Assembly: GCA_016290995.1 (NCBI GenBank)
Contig: JAEEVR010000002.1
Location: 1 to 64,000 of the forward strand
Origin: Treponema sp.
Lineage (GTDB): Bacteria > Spirochaetota > Spirochaetia > Treponematales > Treponemataceae
Direction of reading: 5' to 3'
DNA length: 64,000 nt
Shown here in pieces: positions 1-8,788 of the stretch; position 1 is the first letter of the stretch, and the number at the start of each line of letters is the position of its first letter. Both the position numbers and the translations under genes were made by a program. The notes under the pieces are model-generated. The model was not told where the DNA came from. It was given only the letters and a program-made list of their open reading frames with translations, and did no database searches.

Positions 1-357
1 GGACTGGCTGAAGGACTGGCCATAAAAGATATTGTCGCCAAGGACAAGGGCTACGGAGTCCCCCCCAATAAATTTCTCTCCGACGATAAAGGCGTCGGCC
101 AAACCGCGCGGTTTGTCTTGCACGGCGTACTCAAAGCGCATTCCAAGCCAGGAACCGTCGCCAAAAAGCTCCTTAAAGACGCTTATGTCTCGCGGAGTGG
201 AAATTATCAAAACCTCACGAATTCCAGCCAACATAAGAACGCTGACCGGGTAATAAATCATCGGCTTGTCGTAAAGGGGCAAAATTTGCTTCGACACGGC
301 TTTCGTTATCGGGTAAAGGCGGGTTCCAGAACCGCCAGCAAGCACTATTCCTTTCAT
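1..357 (-). CDS. rfbA: Glucose-1-phosphate thymidylyltransferase, N-terminal part (cut by window edge)
   Basis: The reverse strand reads from ATG at 357 to the window edge without a stop, giving about 119 residues. The start [16 protein letters not shown] is the nucleotide-binding signature of RfbA/RmlA, followed by [15 protein letters not shown] and later [10 protein letters not shown], all typical of glucose-1-phosphate thymidylyltransferases. The enzyme makes dTDP-glucose from dTTP and glucose-1-phosphate, the first step toward dTDP-rhamnose and related surface sugars. The C-terminal half lies outside the window. It is divergent from the YidC/phosphatase fusion gene and has its own promoter 9-37 bases upstream. 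Its location fits a cell-surface polysaccharide region. A run of seven C on the plus strand (60-66) lies in the coding sequence. Confidence 0.93.
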   Translation of the reverse strand, partial: MKGIVLAGGSGTRLYPITKAVSKQILPLYDKPMIYYPVSVLMLAGIREVLIISTPRDISVFKELFGDGSWLGMRFEYAVQDKPRGLADAFIVGEKFIGGDSVALVLGDNIFYGQSFSQS

Positions 358-365
358 AATATGCA

Positions 366-394
366 ATTTTAGCGCGCTTCTTGCGCTTTTTCAA
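366..394 (-). promoter_or_regulatory. Promoter of rfbA, leaderless arrangement
   Basis: On the minus strand, TTGAAA (394-389) and TAAAAT (371-366) are separated by exactly 17 bases. The rfbA ATG begins 8 bases after the -10 box, so the transcript should start at or within a few bases of the start codon, and no Shine-Dalgarno sequence is present. Confidence 0.7.
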
Positions 395-420
395 GCAAAT
401 GTTGACAGCAAATGTCGGTA

Positions 421-449
421 TTGCATCAAACATTTTTTTTATATAAAAT
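421..449 (+). promoter_or_regulatory. Candidate promoter of the first YidC/phosphatase fusion gene
   Basis: TTGCAT (421-426) and TAAAAT (444-449) are 17 bases apart, with the ATG at 460, ten bases after the -10. An alternative TTGACA at 402-407 has no good -10 at the right distance. The octamer GCAAATGT occurs twice, 13 bases apart, at 394-415 and could be a regulator site shared with rfbA; this is only a suggestion. Confidence 0.5.
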
Positions 450-459
450 AAGGATCGTT

Positions 460-3141
460 ATGTCATTTTTCTATTATTTGTTCATAAGCCCCATAACCAA
501 TATTCTTGAAGTTTGTTTCAAGATAATTCAAGAAATCTTTGGCAGCAATGGCTTTGCGATTATTACATTAAGCGCCATTGTCACCGTTTTTTGCTTGCCC
601 TTATATGTTGTTGCTGAATCATGGTCACAAATCGAGCGCAACATCCAGAAAAAAATGAAACCTGGAATAGACAGAATAAAAAAAACCTTCAAGGGTGACG
701 AACAATACATGATGCTATCCACATTTTACAAGCAAAATCACTATCATCCAATGATGGCGTTACGATCTTCCTTCAGCCTTCTTATTCAAATCCCCTTCTT
801 TATCGCGGCTTATAATTATCTGTCAAATCTAAAAGCCCTTGACGGCTCGAGCTTTTATTTCATAAAGAATCTAGGATTGCCAGACGGAGCCTTTACTATC
901 GGCAGCATTACCGTAAACGCGCTCCCCATCCTTATGACAATTATAAATTGCTTATCAGGCATAATCTACTCAAAGGGACATGGCAAAGGCGAAAAAATTC
1001 AAATTTTCTCCTGCGCTTTTATCTTTCTTATTTTGCTCTACAATTCTCCTTCAGGCCTCGTTCTTTATTGGACAATGAACAATATATTTAGTTTTATAAA
1101 AAACATTTTCTATAAGGTAAAGAATCCGAAGAAAGCAATTTATAAATGTCTGTTTGCAATCGGAACGTTAGGCATTATTTCTGTTTTTACAATTCATAGA
1201 TTATCAACACAAAAAACAATTTATAAATTGTTCATTATTTTTTGCTCCGCCATTTTAATTCTAATTCCATATATAATAAAGTTTTGCAAAAAGCTATCAA
1301 CAAAATTCATCCAAGACATTGGAACAGACAAAAAATTGCGAAAAATTGTTTACATACTTTCTTTTGTCTCCCTCACTCTATTAACAGGGCTCTTCATTCC
1401 TTCCCACCTAATAGAATCTGAAGCCGAGCAATTTTGTTATATAGATTCTTACACAAGCCCATTTCCTTTTGTAATAATAACATTTCTAAAATCATGCGGC
1501 CTCTTTTGCATATGGCTAAGCGTGTTTTACTGCCTGTTTTCAGACAAAGTTAAAAACAACATAACATTCCTAACAGTTTTCACAGCATTTATGTTCTTAC
1601 TGAATACGTTTGTATTCTCTGGAAAATACGGCCCAATACAACCGAGCCTTATTTTTATGCAACCTCTAGACCACACAGCAAATAAAGCATTCTTGATAAT
1701 ATCTTCAATTTCCGTCTTGGGGCTCTTTGTTCTGACTTTAGTTTTTTTTAAAAAGCATCTAAGACTCATTTCTTACTTGCTTGGAATAACAATCTTTTCT
1801 CTATGCTTTGTTTCAATTAAAAACATTGTTACAATACAATCCTTCTACAAACGCATGGCGCCCCCGCAAACCTATGACACCATTGAACCTATTTACCACA
1901 TATCAAAAAACAAAAAAAATGTAATTGTTATCATGCAAGACAGAGCTATGCCATCCTATTTCCAAGAATTCTTGGAAGAACGTCCAGACTTGTACAACTC
2001 CTATGATGGCTTTACGTTCTATCCGAACTGCGTTTCTTTTGGGAACTGCACAATGACTGGAACTCCAGGCATTTTCGGAGGTTATGACTATACACCCTAT
2101 GAAACAAATTTGATGACCGAAAAAACCATGCGCCAAAAAAGGAATGAGGCAATTTTGACAATGCCCGACTTATTTTTAAAGAATGGTTTTGACGTAACAG
2201 TGAGCGATATCCCGTACGAAAATTTTCTAACATATCCAATTTCGGATATGTATAAGGATTACCCGGAGATTCACAGAATTCAGGCCCTTGGCGCATACAC
2301 AGACTTTTGGTATAAAAAACACAATATAGTTAGAAACGAAATCCTGAGCATGCGCATAAAACGCAACTTCATCTTCTTTAGCATTTTTAAGGGATTGCCT
2401 CCCATTCTGCGACCGATTTTATATCGCGGTGAATATTGGGTTAGCAGCGAAGCCTTCGACAACTTTCAGAGCTTTATTGACAGTTACTCTGTCATTGACT
2501 ATATGAAGGATTTGGTTGGAACAGACGCGGACAAAAGCGCATTTTTAATGCTTGTCAACAATGCGGTGCACGAACCAATTTATCTCCAATATCCAAACTA
2601 TGAGCCTCAAGAACATGTCACAGACATTGGAACAGGAAGAAGATCCTCGGACACAGAGTATCACGCTATGGCGGGAACTTTCCTGAAATACATAGACTTT
2701 TTTGAATATCTAAAGAAAAACGACTGTTGGGACAACACAAAAATCATTATTGTCTCTGACCACGGAGTGTCTTACGAAACTGGAAATTATGACAATTCCG
2801 GGCTGCCTTTCGTTATAGAAGATTATATGTCCTTCCTCCTTGTAAAAGATTTTGGGGCGAAAGGAAAGCTGAACATCGATTACACCTTTATGACAAACGC
2901 CGACACTCCATATCTAGCCACTAAGAATATAATAGAAAACGCCCAAAATCCATTTACAGGAAAACCATTAAAAGTTGATGACAAGAATCCGCTAATGAAA
3001 CTTGACATGGGACCGCCCGTAAGCACAAGAATTCGAAATAAAACAAAGTATCCTGTTGCGGATGATGAATGGTGGGGAGTAAAAGACAACGTATTCATAA
3101 ACAGCAACTGGTACCAATGGAATTTTAAGACATCAGACTAA
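460..3141 (+). CDS. YidC/Oxa1-domain protein fused to alkaline-phosphatase-superfamily transferase, copy 1
   Basis: The protein has 893 residues from ATG 460, which is preceded by AAGGA; the upstream ATG at 412 would overlap the promoter. Residues 1 to about 220 are a YidC/Oxa1 (60KD_IMP) membrane domain with the signature SGLVLYWTMNN near its end. Residues about 225-470 contain further hydrophobic segments. From about 485 to the end is an AlkP-superfamily domain related to LTA synthase, phosphoethanolamine transferases and sulfatases. Candidate metal and nucleophile residues are D494 (MQDRAMPS), T531 (NCTMTGTPGIF), H704 and D767-H768 (VSDHG). Family knowledge suggests transfer of a phospho- or phosphono-alcohol on the outer face of a membrane. 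A YidC domain covalently joined to such an enzyme is unusual. This gene is visibly richer in A+T than the following genes and the second copy at 8789. The role in phosphonate attachment is inferred from context. Confidence 0.85.
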   Translation: MSFFYYLFISPITNILEVCFKIIQEIFGSNGFAIITLSAIVTVFCLPLYVVAESWSQIERNIQKKMKPGIDRIKKTFKGDEQYMMLSTFYKQNHYHPMMALRSSFSLLIQIPFFIAAYNYLSNLKALDGSSFYFIKNLGLPDGAFTIGSITVNALPILMTIINCLSGIIYSKGHGKGEKIQIFSCAFIFLILLYNSPSGLVLYWTMNNIFSFIKNIFYKVKNPKKAIYKCLFAIGTLGIISVFTIHRLSTQKTIYKLFIIFCSAILILIPYIIKFCKKLSTKFIQDIGTDKKLRKIVYILSFVSLTLLTGLFIPSHLIESEAEQFCYIDSYTSPFPFVIITFLKSCGLFCIWLSVFYCLFSDKVKNNITFLTVFTAFMFLLNTFVFSGKYGPIQPSLIFMQPLDHTANKAFLIISSISVLGLFVLTLVFFKKHLRLISYLLGITIFSLCFVSIKNIVTIQSFYKRMAPPQTYDTIEPIYHISKNKKNVIVIMQDRAMPSYFQEFLEERPDLYNSYDGFTFYPNCVSFGNCTMTGTPGIFGGYDYTPYETNLMTEKTMRQKRNEAILTMPDLFLKNGFDVTVSDIPYENFLTYPISDMYKDYPEIHRIQALGAYTDFWYKKHNIVRNEILSMRIKRNFIFFSIFKGLPPILRPILYRGEYWVSSEAFDNFQSFIDSYSVIDYMKDLVGTDADKSAFLMLVNNAVHEPIYLQYPNYEPQEHVTDIGTGRRSSDTEYHAMAGTFLKYIDFFEYLKKNDCWDNTKIIIVSDHGVSYETGNYDNSGLPFVIEDYMSFLLVKDFGAKGKLNIDYTFMTNADTPYLATKNIIENAQNPFTGKPLKVDDKNPLMKLDMGPPVSTRIRNKTKYPVADDEWWGVKDNVFINSNWYQWNFKTSD

Positions 3142-3172
3142 AACTTTGCTTAAGTCCTTCTATAACCTGGCA

Positions 3173-3201
3173 TTGAATAAAAAGGCTTTTTTCGCTATAA
3201 T
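3173..3201 (+). promoter_or_regulatory. Promoter of the phosphonate operon
   Basis: TTGAAT (3173-3178) and TATAAT (3196-3201) are separated by 17 bases. The next gene starts at 3228 with AAGGAG at 3215-3220, giving a leader of about 20 bases. It would drive 3228 to 13110, where all genes are tightly packed on the same strand. Confidence 0.75.
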
Positions 3202-3227
3202 TTTAAGGTTATTTAAGGAGACTATAA

Positions 3228-4493
3228 ATGACATTTCTTTACATTGATCCCGGCACGGGAAGCATGCTTTTTTCCATTGTTATTGGAGCGGCGGCGACTC
3301 TTTTCTTTCTAGCAAAAGCCGCTTGGCTAAAGGCAAAGCTGTTTCTTAGCGGCTCGCGCGGAAAAGACGCGGTTTTAAGGGACGCCTCTTATAAGCCTTA
3401 CGTCATTTATTCCGAGGGAAAGAGTTATTGGAACACTTTCAAGCCCGTTTGCGACGAATTTGAGGCAAGAAAAATTCCCCTATCCTTTTTGACAAGCTCT
3501 AAAGACGACCCTTGCTTTGACCAAGGCTACCAATTTGTAAAGGCTGAATTCATAGGAGAAGGAAACGCGGCCTTCGCCAGGCTCAACATGCTGAGCGCCG
3601 GAGTTTTGCTTTCCACCACCCCCGGCCTTAACGTGTACCAGTGGAAGCGCAGCCGAAACGTAAAGCATTACGCGCACGTCCTTCATATGTCCAACGACGC
3701 CACGACTTACCGCCTGTTCGGCTTGGACTACTATGACGCGGTTTTGCTTACCGGCGACTATCAAAAGACTGACTTGCGCTACTTGGAAAAGGCGCGCGGA
3801 ATTTCTGAAAAAAATCTTGTGACGGTCGGCTGCGCCTACCTTGACGTTTTGGCGCAAAAGATGAGCGGCGTTCCCGACGAAGAAAGCCATCCCTTCACGG
3901 TATTGGTTTCGCCTTCTTGGGGAGACGTAGGCGTCCTAAAGCGCTATGGCGAAAAACTATTGGACCCGCTTTCAAAAACCGGTTGGCGAATAATCGTCCG
4001 CCCCCACCCGCAGTCAAAAAAGTCCGAGGCGGACATGCTGGAACGTTTGGAAGCGCGCTACAAAGATTGTCCCAACGTTGAGTGGGATTACGAGCGCGAC
4101 AACATTTACTCGCTCAAAAAAGCGGACATAATGATTTCCGACTTTTCTGGAATCATTTTTGACTACACCTTCTTGCGCGACAAGCCGGTGATGTACGTAA
4201 AGGCCGGCATGAACCTCATGCCCTACGACGCTTACGACCTTCCAAACCACGGCGAGAACCTTTGGCAGTTTGAGACGCTAAAGAAAATCGGATTGGAACT
4301 TGACGAAAGCCAGTTTGAGAACATTAAGAACGTAATTCAAAACGCAAGCGACAGCGAGTCTTTGGCCGCCGGCCGCAAGCGCTCAAAGGAAGAAGCCTGG
4401 ATGCATATCGGACAGGCGGGCAAGAACATCGCGGACTACATGATAAAAACAGTTGAAGAACAGAACAAAGACACACAAAAGGAGACAGCGTAA
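3228..4493 (+). CDS. CDP-glycerol glycerophosphotransferase-like (TagB/TagF family) enzyme
   Basis: The protein has 421 residues. The N-terminus (YIDPGTGSMLFSIVIG followed by a hydrophobic stretch to about residue 35) looks like a membrane anchor common in treponemal surface-glycan proteins. The body carries the glyphos_transf pattern: VSPSWGD, then WRIIVRPHPQS, then MISDFSGIIFDYTFLRDKPV. Enzymes of this family use CDP-glycerol or CDP-ribitol to add phosphoalcohol units to teichoic-acid-like polymers. The next gene overlaps by one base (TAATG) and the three following genes make CMP-activated aminoethylphosphonate. I infer that CMP-aminoethylphosphonate, which resembles CDP-alcohols, may be the donor here, but a CDP-glycerol substrate remains possible. 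Confidence 0.82.
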   Translation: MTFLYIDPGTGSMLFSIVIGAAATLFFLAKAAWLKAKLFLSGSRGKDAVLRDASYKPYVIYSEGKSYWNTFKPVCDEFEARKIPLSFLTSSKDDPCFDQGYQFVKAEFIGEGNAAFARLNMLSAGVLLSTTPGLNVYQWKRSRNVKHYAHVLHMSNDATTYRLFGLDYYDAVLLTGDYQKTDLRYLEKARGISEKNLVTVGCAYLDVLAQKMSGVPDEESHPFTVLVSPSWGDVGVLKRYGEKLLDPLSKTGWRIIVRPHPQSKKSEADMLERLEARYKDCPNVEWDYERDNIYSLKKADIMISDFSGIIFDYTFLRDKPVMYVKAGMNLMPYDAYDLPNHGENLWQFETLKKIGLELDESQFENIKNVIQNASDSESLAAGRKRSKEEAWMHIGQAGKNIADYMIKTVEEQNKDTQKETA

Positions 4494-5794
4494 TGGCAAA
4501 GACAGTTTATTTGGGAATTACAGGAGACATCATCCACCCCGGAATCATAAACATAATTAACGAAGGAGCCAAGCTTGGCGAATTAACAATAGGCCTTTTG
4601 ACCGACAGCGCGATTGTAAGCCACAAGCGTCTGCCTTATCTTTCCTACGAACAGCGAAAGCAAGTTGTAGAAAACATCAAGGGCGTGGCCAAGGTCGTTC
4701 CTCAAGAGGAATGGAGCTACGTTCCCAACCTAAAAAAATACAAGCCCGACTACATCATTCACGGAGACGATTGGAAGACCAACTACCTTTCAAAAATCCG
4801 CGACGAAGTTTTTGAAGCTATGAAGGAATGGGGCGGCCAAGTGGTTGAAATCCCCTACACGCAAGGAATCAACTCGTCAGCCTTGGCGGAAAACGCCTCC
4901 TCAATCGGAACCACGCCCGACGTCCGCCGCGCCGCGCTTCGCCGTCTTATCGCGGCAAAGCCGATTGTCCGCATCATGGAAGCGCACTCAGGCCTTAGCG
5001 GACTAATCATCGAAAACGCGGAAGTGACAAAGGACGACGGAGTCCACCGCTTTGACGGAATGTGGTCGTCGTCGCTCACCGACTCGACCAGCAAGGGAAA
5101 GCCCGACATCGAGGCCGTCGACCTTACGACAAGAATGCAGTCTTTGACCGACATTTTGGAATGCACGACAAAGCCGATCATTTACGACGGCGACACGGGC
5201 GACATCGCCGAGCACTTTGTCTTTACGGTCCGCACGCTGGAACGAAACGGAATCAGCGCCGTAATCATCGAGGACAAAAAGGGCCTTAAAAAGAATTCGC
5301 TTTTTGGAACGGAAGTAAAGCAAGAGCTTGCGAGCGAAGAGGAATTCTGCCACAAAATTTCCGAAGGAAAAAAAGCGCAAGTCACAAAAGACTTTATGAT
5401 AATCGCTCGCATTGAGGAAATCATCGCGGGCTACACGGTTGACGAAGCGATCGCAAAAGCCTTCGCCGCGGTAAAGGCCGGCGCCGACGGAGTTATGATC
5501 CACTCAAAGGACAAGAGCGGAATGGACATAAAGGAATTCTGCCAAAAGTTCCGCGCCGAATACAAGCAAGTTCCGATCGTTTTGGTTCCGACAACCTACA
5601 ACCAGTTCACCGAAAAGGAATTGGCCGAATGGGGCGCTAACGTAATCATTTACGCAAACCACATGCTCCGCGCCTCCTACCCCGCGATGAAAAAATGCGC
5701 CGAGACGATTCTTGAGGCCGAACGCTCGCTTGAAGTCAACGACCTTTGCATGCCGATAAAGCAGATTTTGGAATTGATTCCCGGCACAAAATAA
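4493..5794 (+). CDS. pepM: Phosphoenolpyruvate mutase with N-terminal cytidylyltransferase-like domain
   Basis: The protein has 433 residues. PEP mutase converts phosphoenolpyruvate to phosphonopyruvate, the step that forms the C-P bond. The catalytic-loop signature EDKxxxKxNS is present as EDKKGLKKNS at residues 260-269, and D-G-D-T-G and the ARIEEIIAG segment fit the isocitrate lyase/PEP mutase fold. Residues 1 to about 130 resemble a glycerol-3-phosphate/ethanolamine-phosphate cytidylyltransferase domain, but the HxGH motif reads HPGI (residues 15-18) and the RTEGISTT-like motif reads TQGINSSA. The start codon overlaps the upstream stop (TAATG) and AAGGAG precedes it. The N-terminal domain may be catalytically altered or structural. 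Confidence 0.92.
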   Translation: MAKTVYLGITGDIIHPGIINIINEGAKLGELTIGLLTDSAIVSHKRLPYLSYEQRKQVVENIKGVAKVVPQEEWSYVPNLKKYKPDYIIHGDDWKTNYLSKIRDEVFEAMKEWGGQVVEIPYTQGINSSALAENASSIGTTPDVRRAALRRLIAAKPIVRIMEAHSGLSGLIIENAEVTKDDGVHRFDGMWSSSLTDSTSKGKPDIEAVDLTTRMQSLTDILECTTKPIIYDGDTGDIAEHFVFTVRTLERNGISAVIIEDKKGLKKNSLFGTEVKQELASEEEFCHKISEGKKAQVTKDFMIIARIEEIIAGYTVDEAIAKAFAAVKAGADGVMIHSKDKSGMDIKEFCQKFRAEYKQVPIVLVPTTYNQFTEKELAEWGANVIIYANHMLRASYPAMKKCAETILEAERSLEVNDLCMPIKQILELIPGTK

Positions 5795-5806
5795 TTGGAG
5801 AAAACG

Positions 5807-6934
5807 ATGATTCGACCTTCATACTTTTACGATTTATTGGTTAAGAATGGAACGGACTTTTTTGCCGGCGTTCCCGACTCGCTTTTGAAAAACCTATGCG
5901 CCTACATCACCGACACCGCTCCCGCCGACAAGCACATCATTAGCGCAAACGAAGGAAGCGCCACTGGTCTTGCCACCGGCTACCATTTGGCGACAGGCAA
6001 GATTCCGATGATTTACATGCAAAACTCGGGCGAAGGAAATATGGTCAACCCGCTTATGTCAATCGCCGACCCCGACGTTTATTCAATCCCGATGCTCATC
6101 GTAATCGGTTGGCGCGGAGAGCCTGGCGTTCACGACGAGCCCCAGCACGTAAAGCAGGGAAAAGTCACTTGCGATTTGCTTGACGCGATGAAAGTCCCAT
6201 ACGAAGTTTTGAGCGACAACGAAGCTGACCTTCCCGCGCAATTTGAAAAGGCCTACAAGTACATAAAGGAAAACAAGGCCCAGTACGCCTTTGTAATCCG
6301 CAAGGGAACTTTTGACGAATACAAATTGCAAAACAACGTCCCCGTCGAAGGAAAGATGAGCCGCGAGGAAGCGATTGAAAAAATCATGCTTTCCGCCGAG
6401 CCAACGACAGCCTTTGTTTCCACAACGGGAATGATTAGCCGCGAGCTTTACGAGCTTCGCGACAAGTATAACATGGGCCACGACCGCGACTTTCTTACCG
6501 TCGGAGGAATGGGCCACGCAAGCCAAATCGCGCTCGCAATCGCCATGCAAAAAAAAGACCGCGGCGTTTTCTGCCTTGACGGAGACGGAGCGAGCATCAT
6601 GCAAATGGGCGGCATGGCCACAATCGGAAGCCGAAAGCCTTCAAACTACATTCACTTTGTGCTCAACAACGGAGCGCACGACTCGGTTGGCGGCCAGCCG
6701 ACCGTCGGCCGCGAGATTGACTTTTGCAAAATCGCCGCGGGCTGCGGCTACGAAAACGTGACAAAGGCCGCCAACCTTGACGAATTGGCCGCGGCCATCG
6801 CAAGCGCCAAAGCAAACAAAAGGCTTTCGTTCATCGAAGTTCTTGTAACAAAGGGAGCGAGAAAAGATTTGGGCCGGCCAAAGACAACGCCGCGTGAAAA
6901 CAAAGAAGCGCTCATGAAATTCTTGGAGAAGTAA
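5807..6934 (+). CDS. ppd: Phosphonopyruvate decarboxylase
   Basis: A thiamine-diphosphate enzyme that decarboxylates phosphonopyruvate to phosphonoacetaldehyde, pulling the unfavourable PEP mutase reaction forward. I chose ATG 5807, six bases after GGAG (5797-5800), over the in-frame TTG at 5795, because that TTG is part of the ribosome binding site. The N-terminus has FAGVPDSLL and the catalytic-glutamate segment ISANEGSATGLATGYH. The diphosphate-binding GDG...NN signature appears as GDGASIMQMGG followed by VLNNGAHDSVGGQ. The length of 375 residues is usual for Ppd. It follows pepM by 12 bases and precedes pntC by 3. Confidence 0.93.
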   Translation: MIRPSYFYDLLVKNGTDFFAGVPDSLLKNLCAYITDTAPADKHIISANEGSATGLATGYHLATGKIPMIYMQNSGEGNMVNPLMSIADPDVYSIPMLIVIGWRGEPGVHDEPQHVKQGKVTCDLLDAMKVPYEVLSDNEADLPAQFEKAYKYIKENKAQYAFVIRKGTFDEYKLQNNVPVEGKMSREEAIEKIMLSAEPTTAFVSTTGMISRELYELRDKYNMGHDRDFLTVGGMGHASQIALAIAMQKKDRGVFCLDGDGASIMQMGGMATIGSRKPSNYIHFVLNNGAHDSVGGQPTVGREIDFCKIAAGCGYENVTKAANLDELAAAIASAKANKRLSFIEVLVTKGARKDLGRPKTTPRENKEALMKFLEK

Positions 6935-8782
<1,848 letters not shown>

Positions 8783-8788
8783 CGGCGC

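Noticed and set aside
402..407. TTGACA as -35 of the first YidC/AlkP gene
   Set aside because: No acceptable -10 lies 16-18 bases downstream; TTGCAT at 421 with TAAAAT at 444 fits better.
412..459. Longer N-terminus for the first YidC/AlkP protein
   Set aside because: The extension overlaps the promoter and lacks a ribosome binding site; ATG 460 has AAGGA and matches the start of copy 2.
460..3141. Housekeeping YidC insertase
   Set aside because: Only the membrane domain is present and it is fused to an AlkP domain, in two copies next to phosphonate genes; the general YidC is expected elsewhere.
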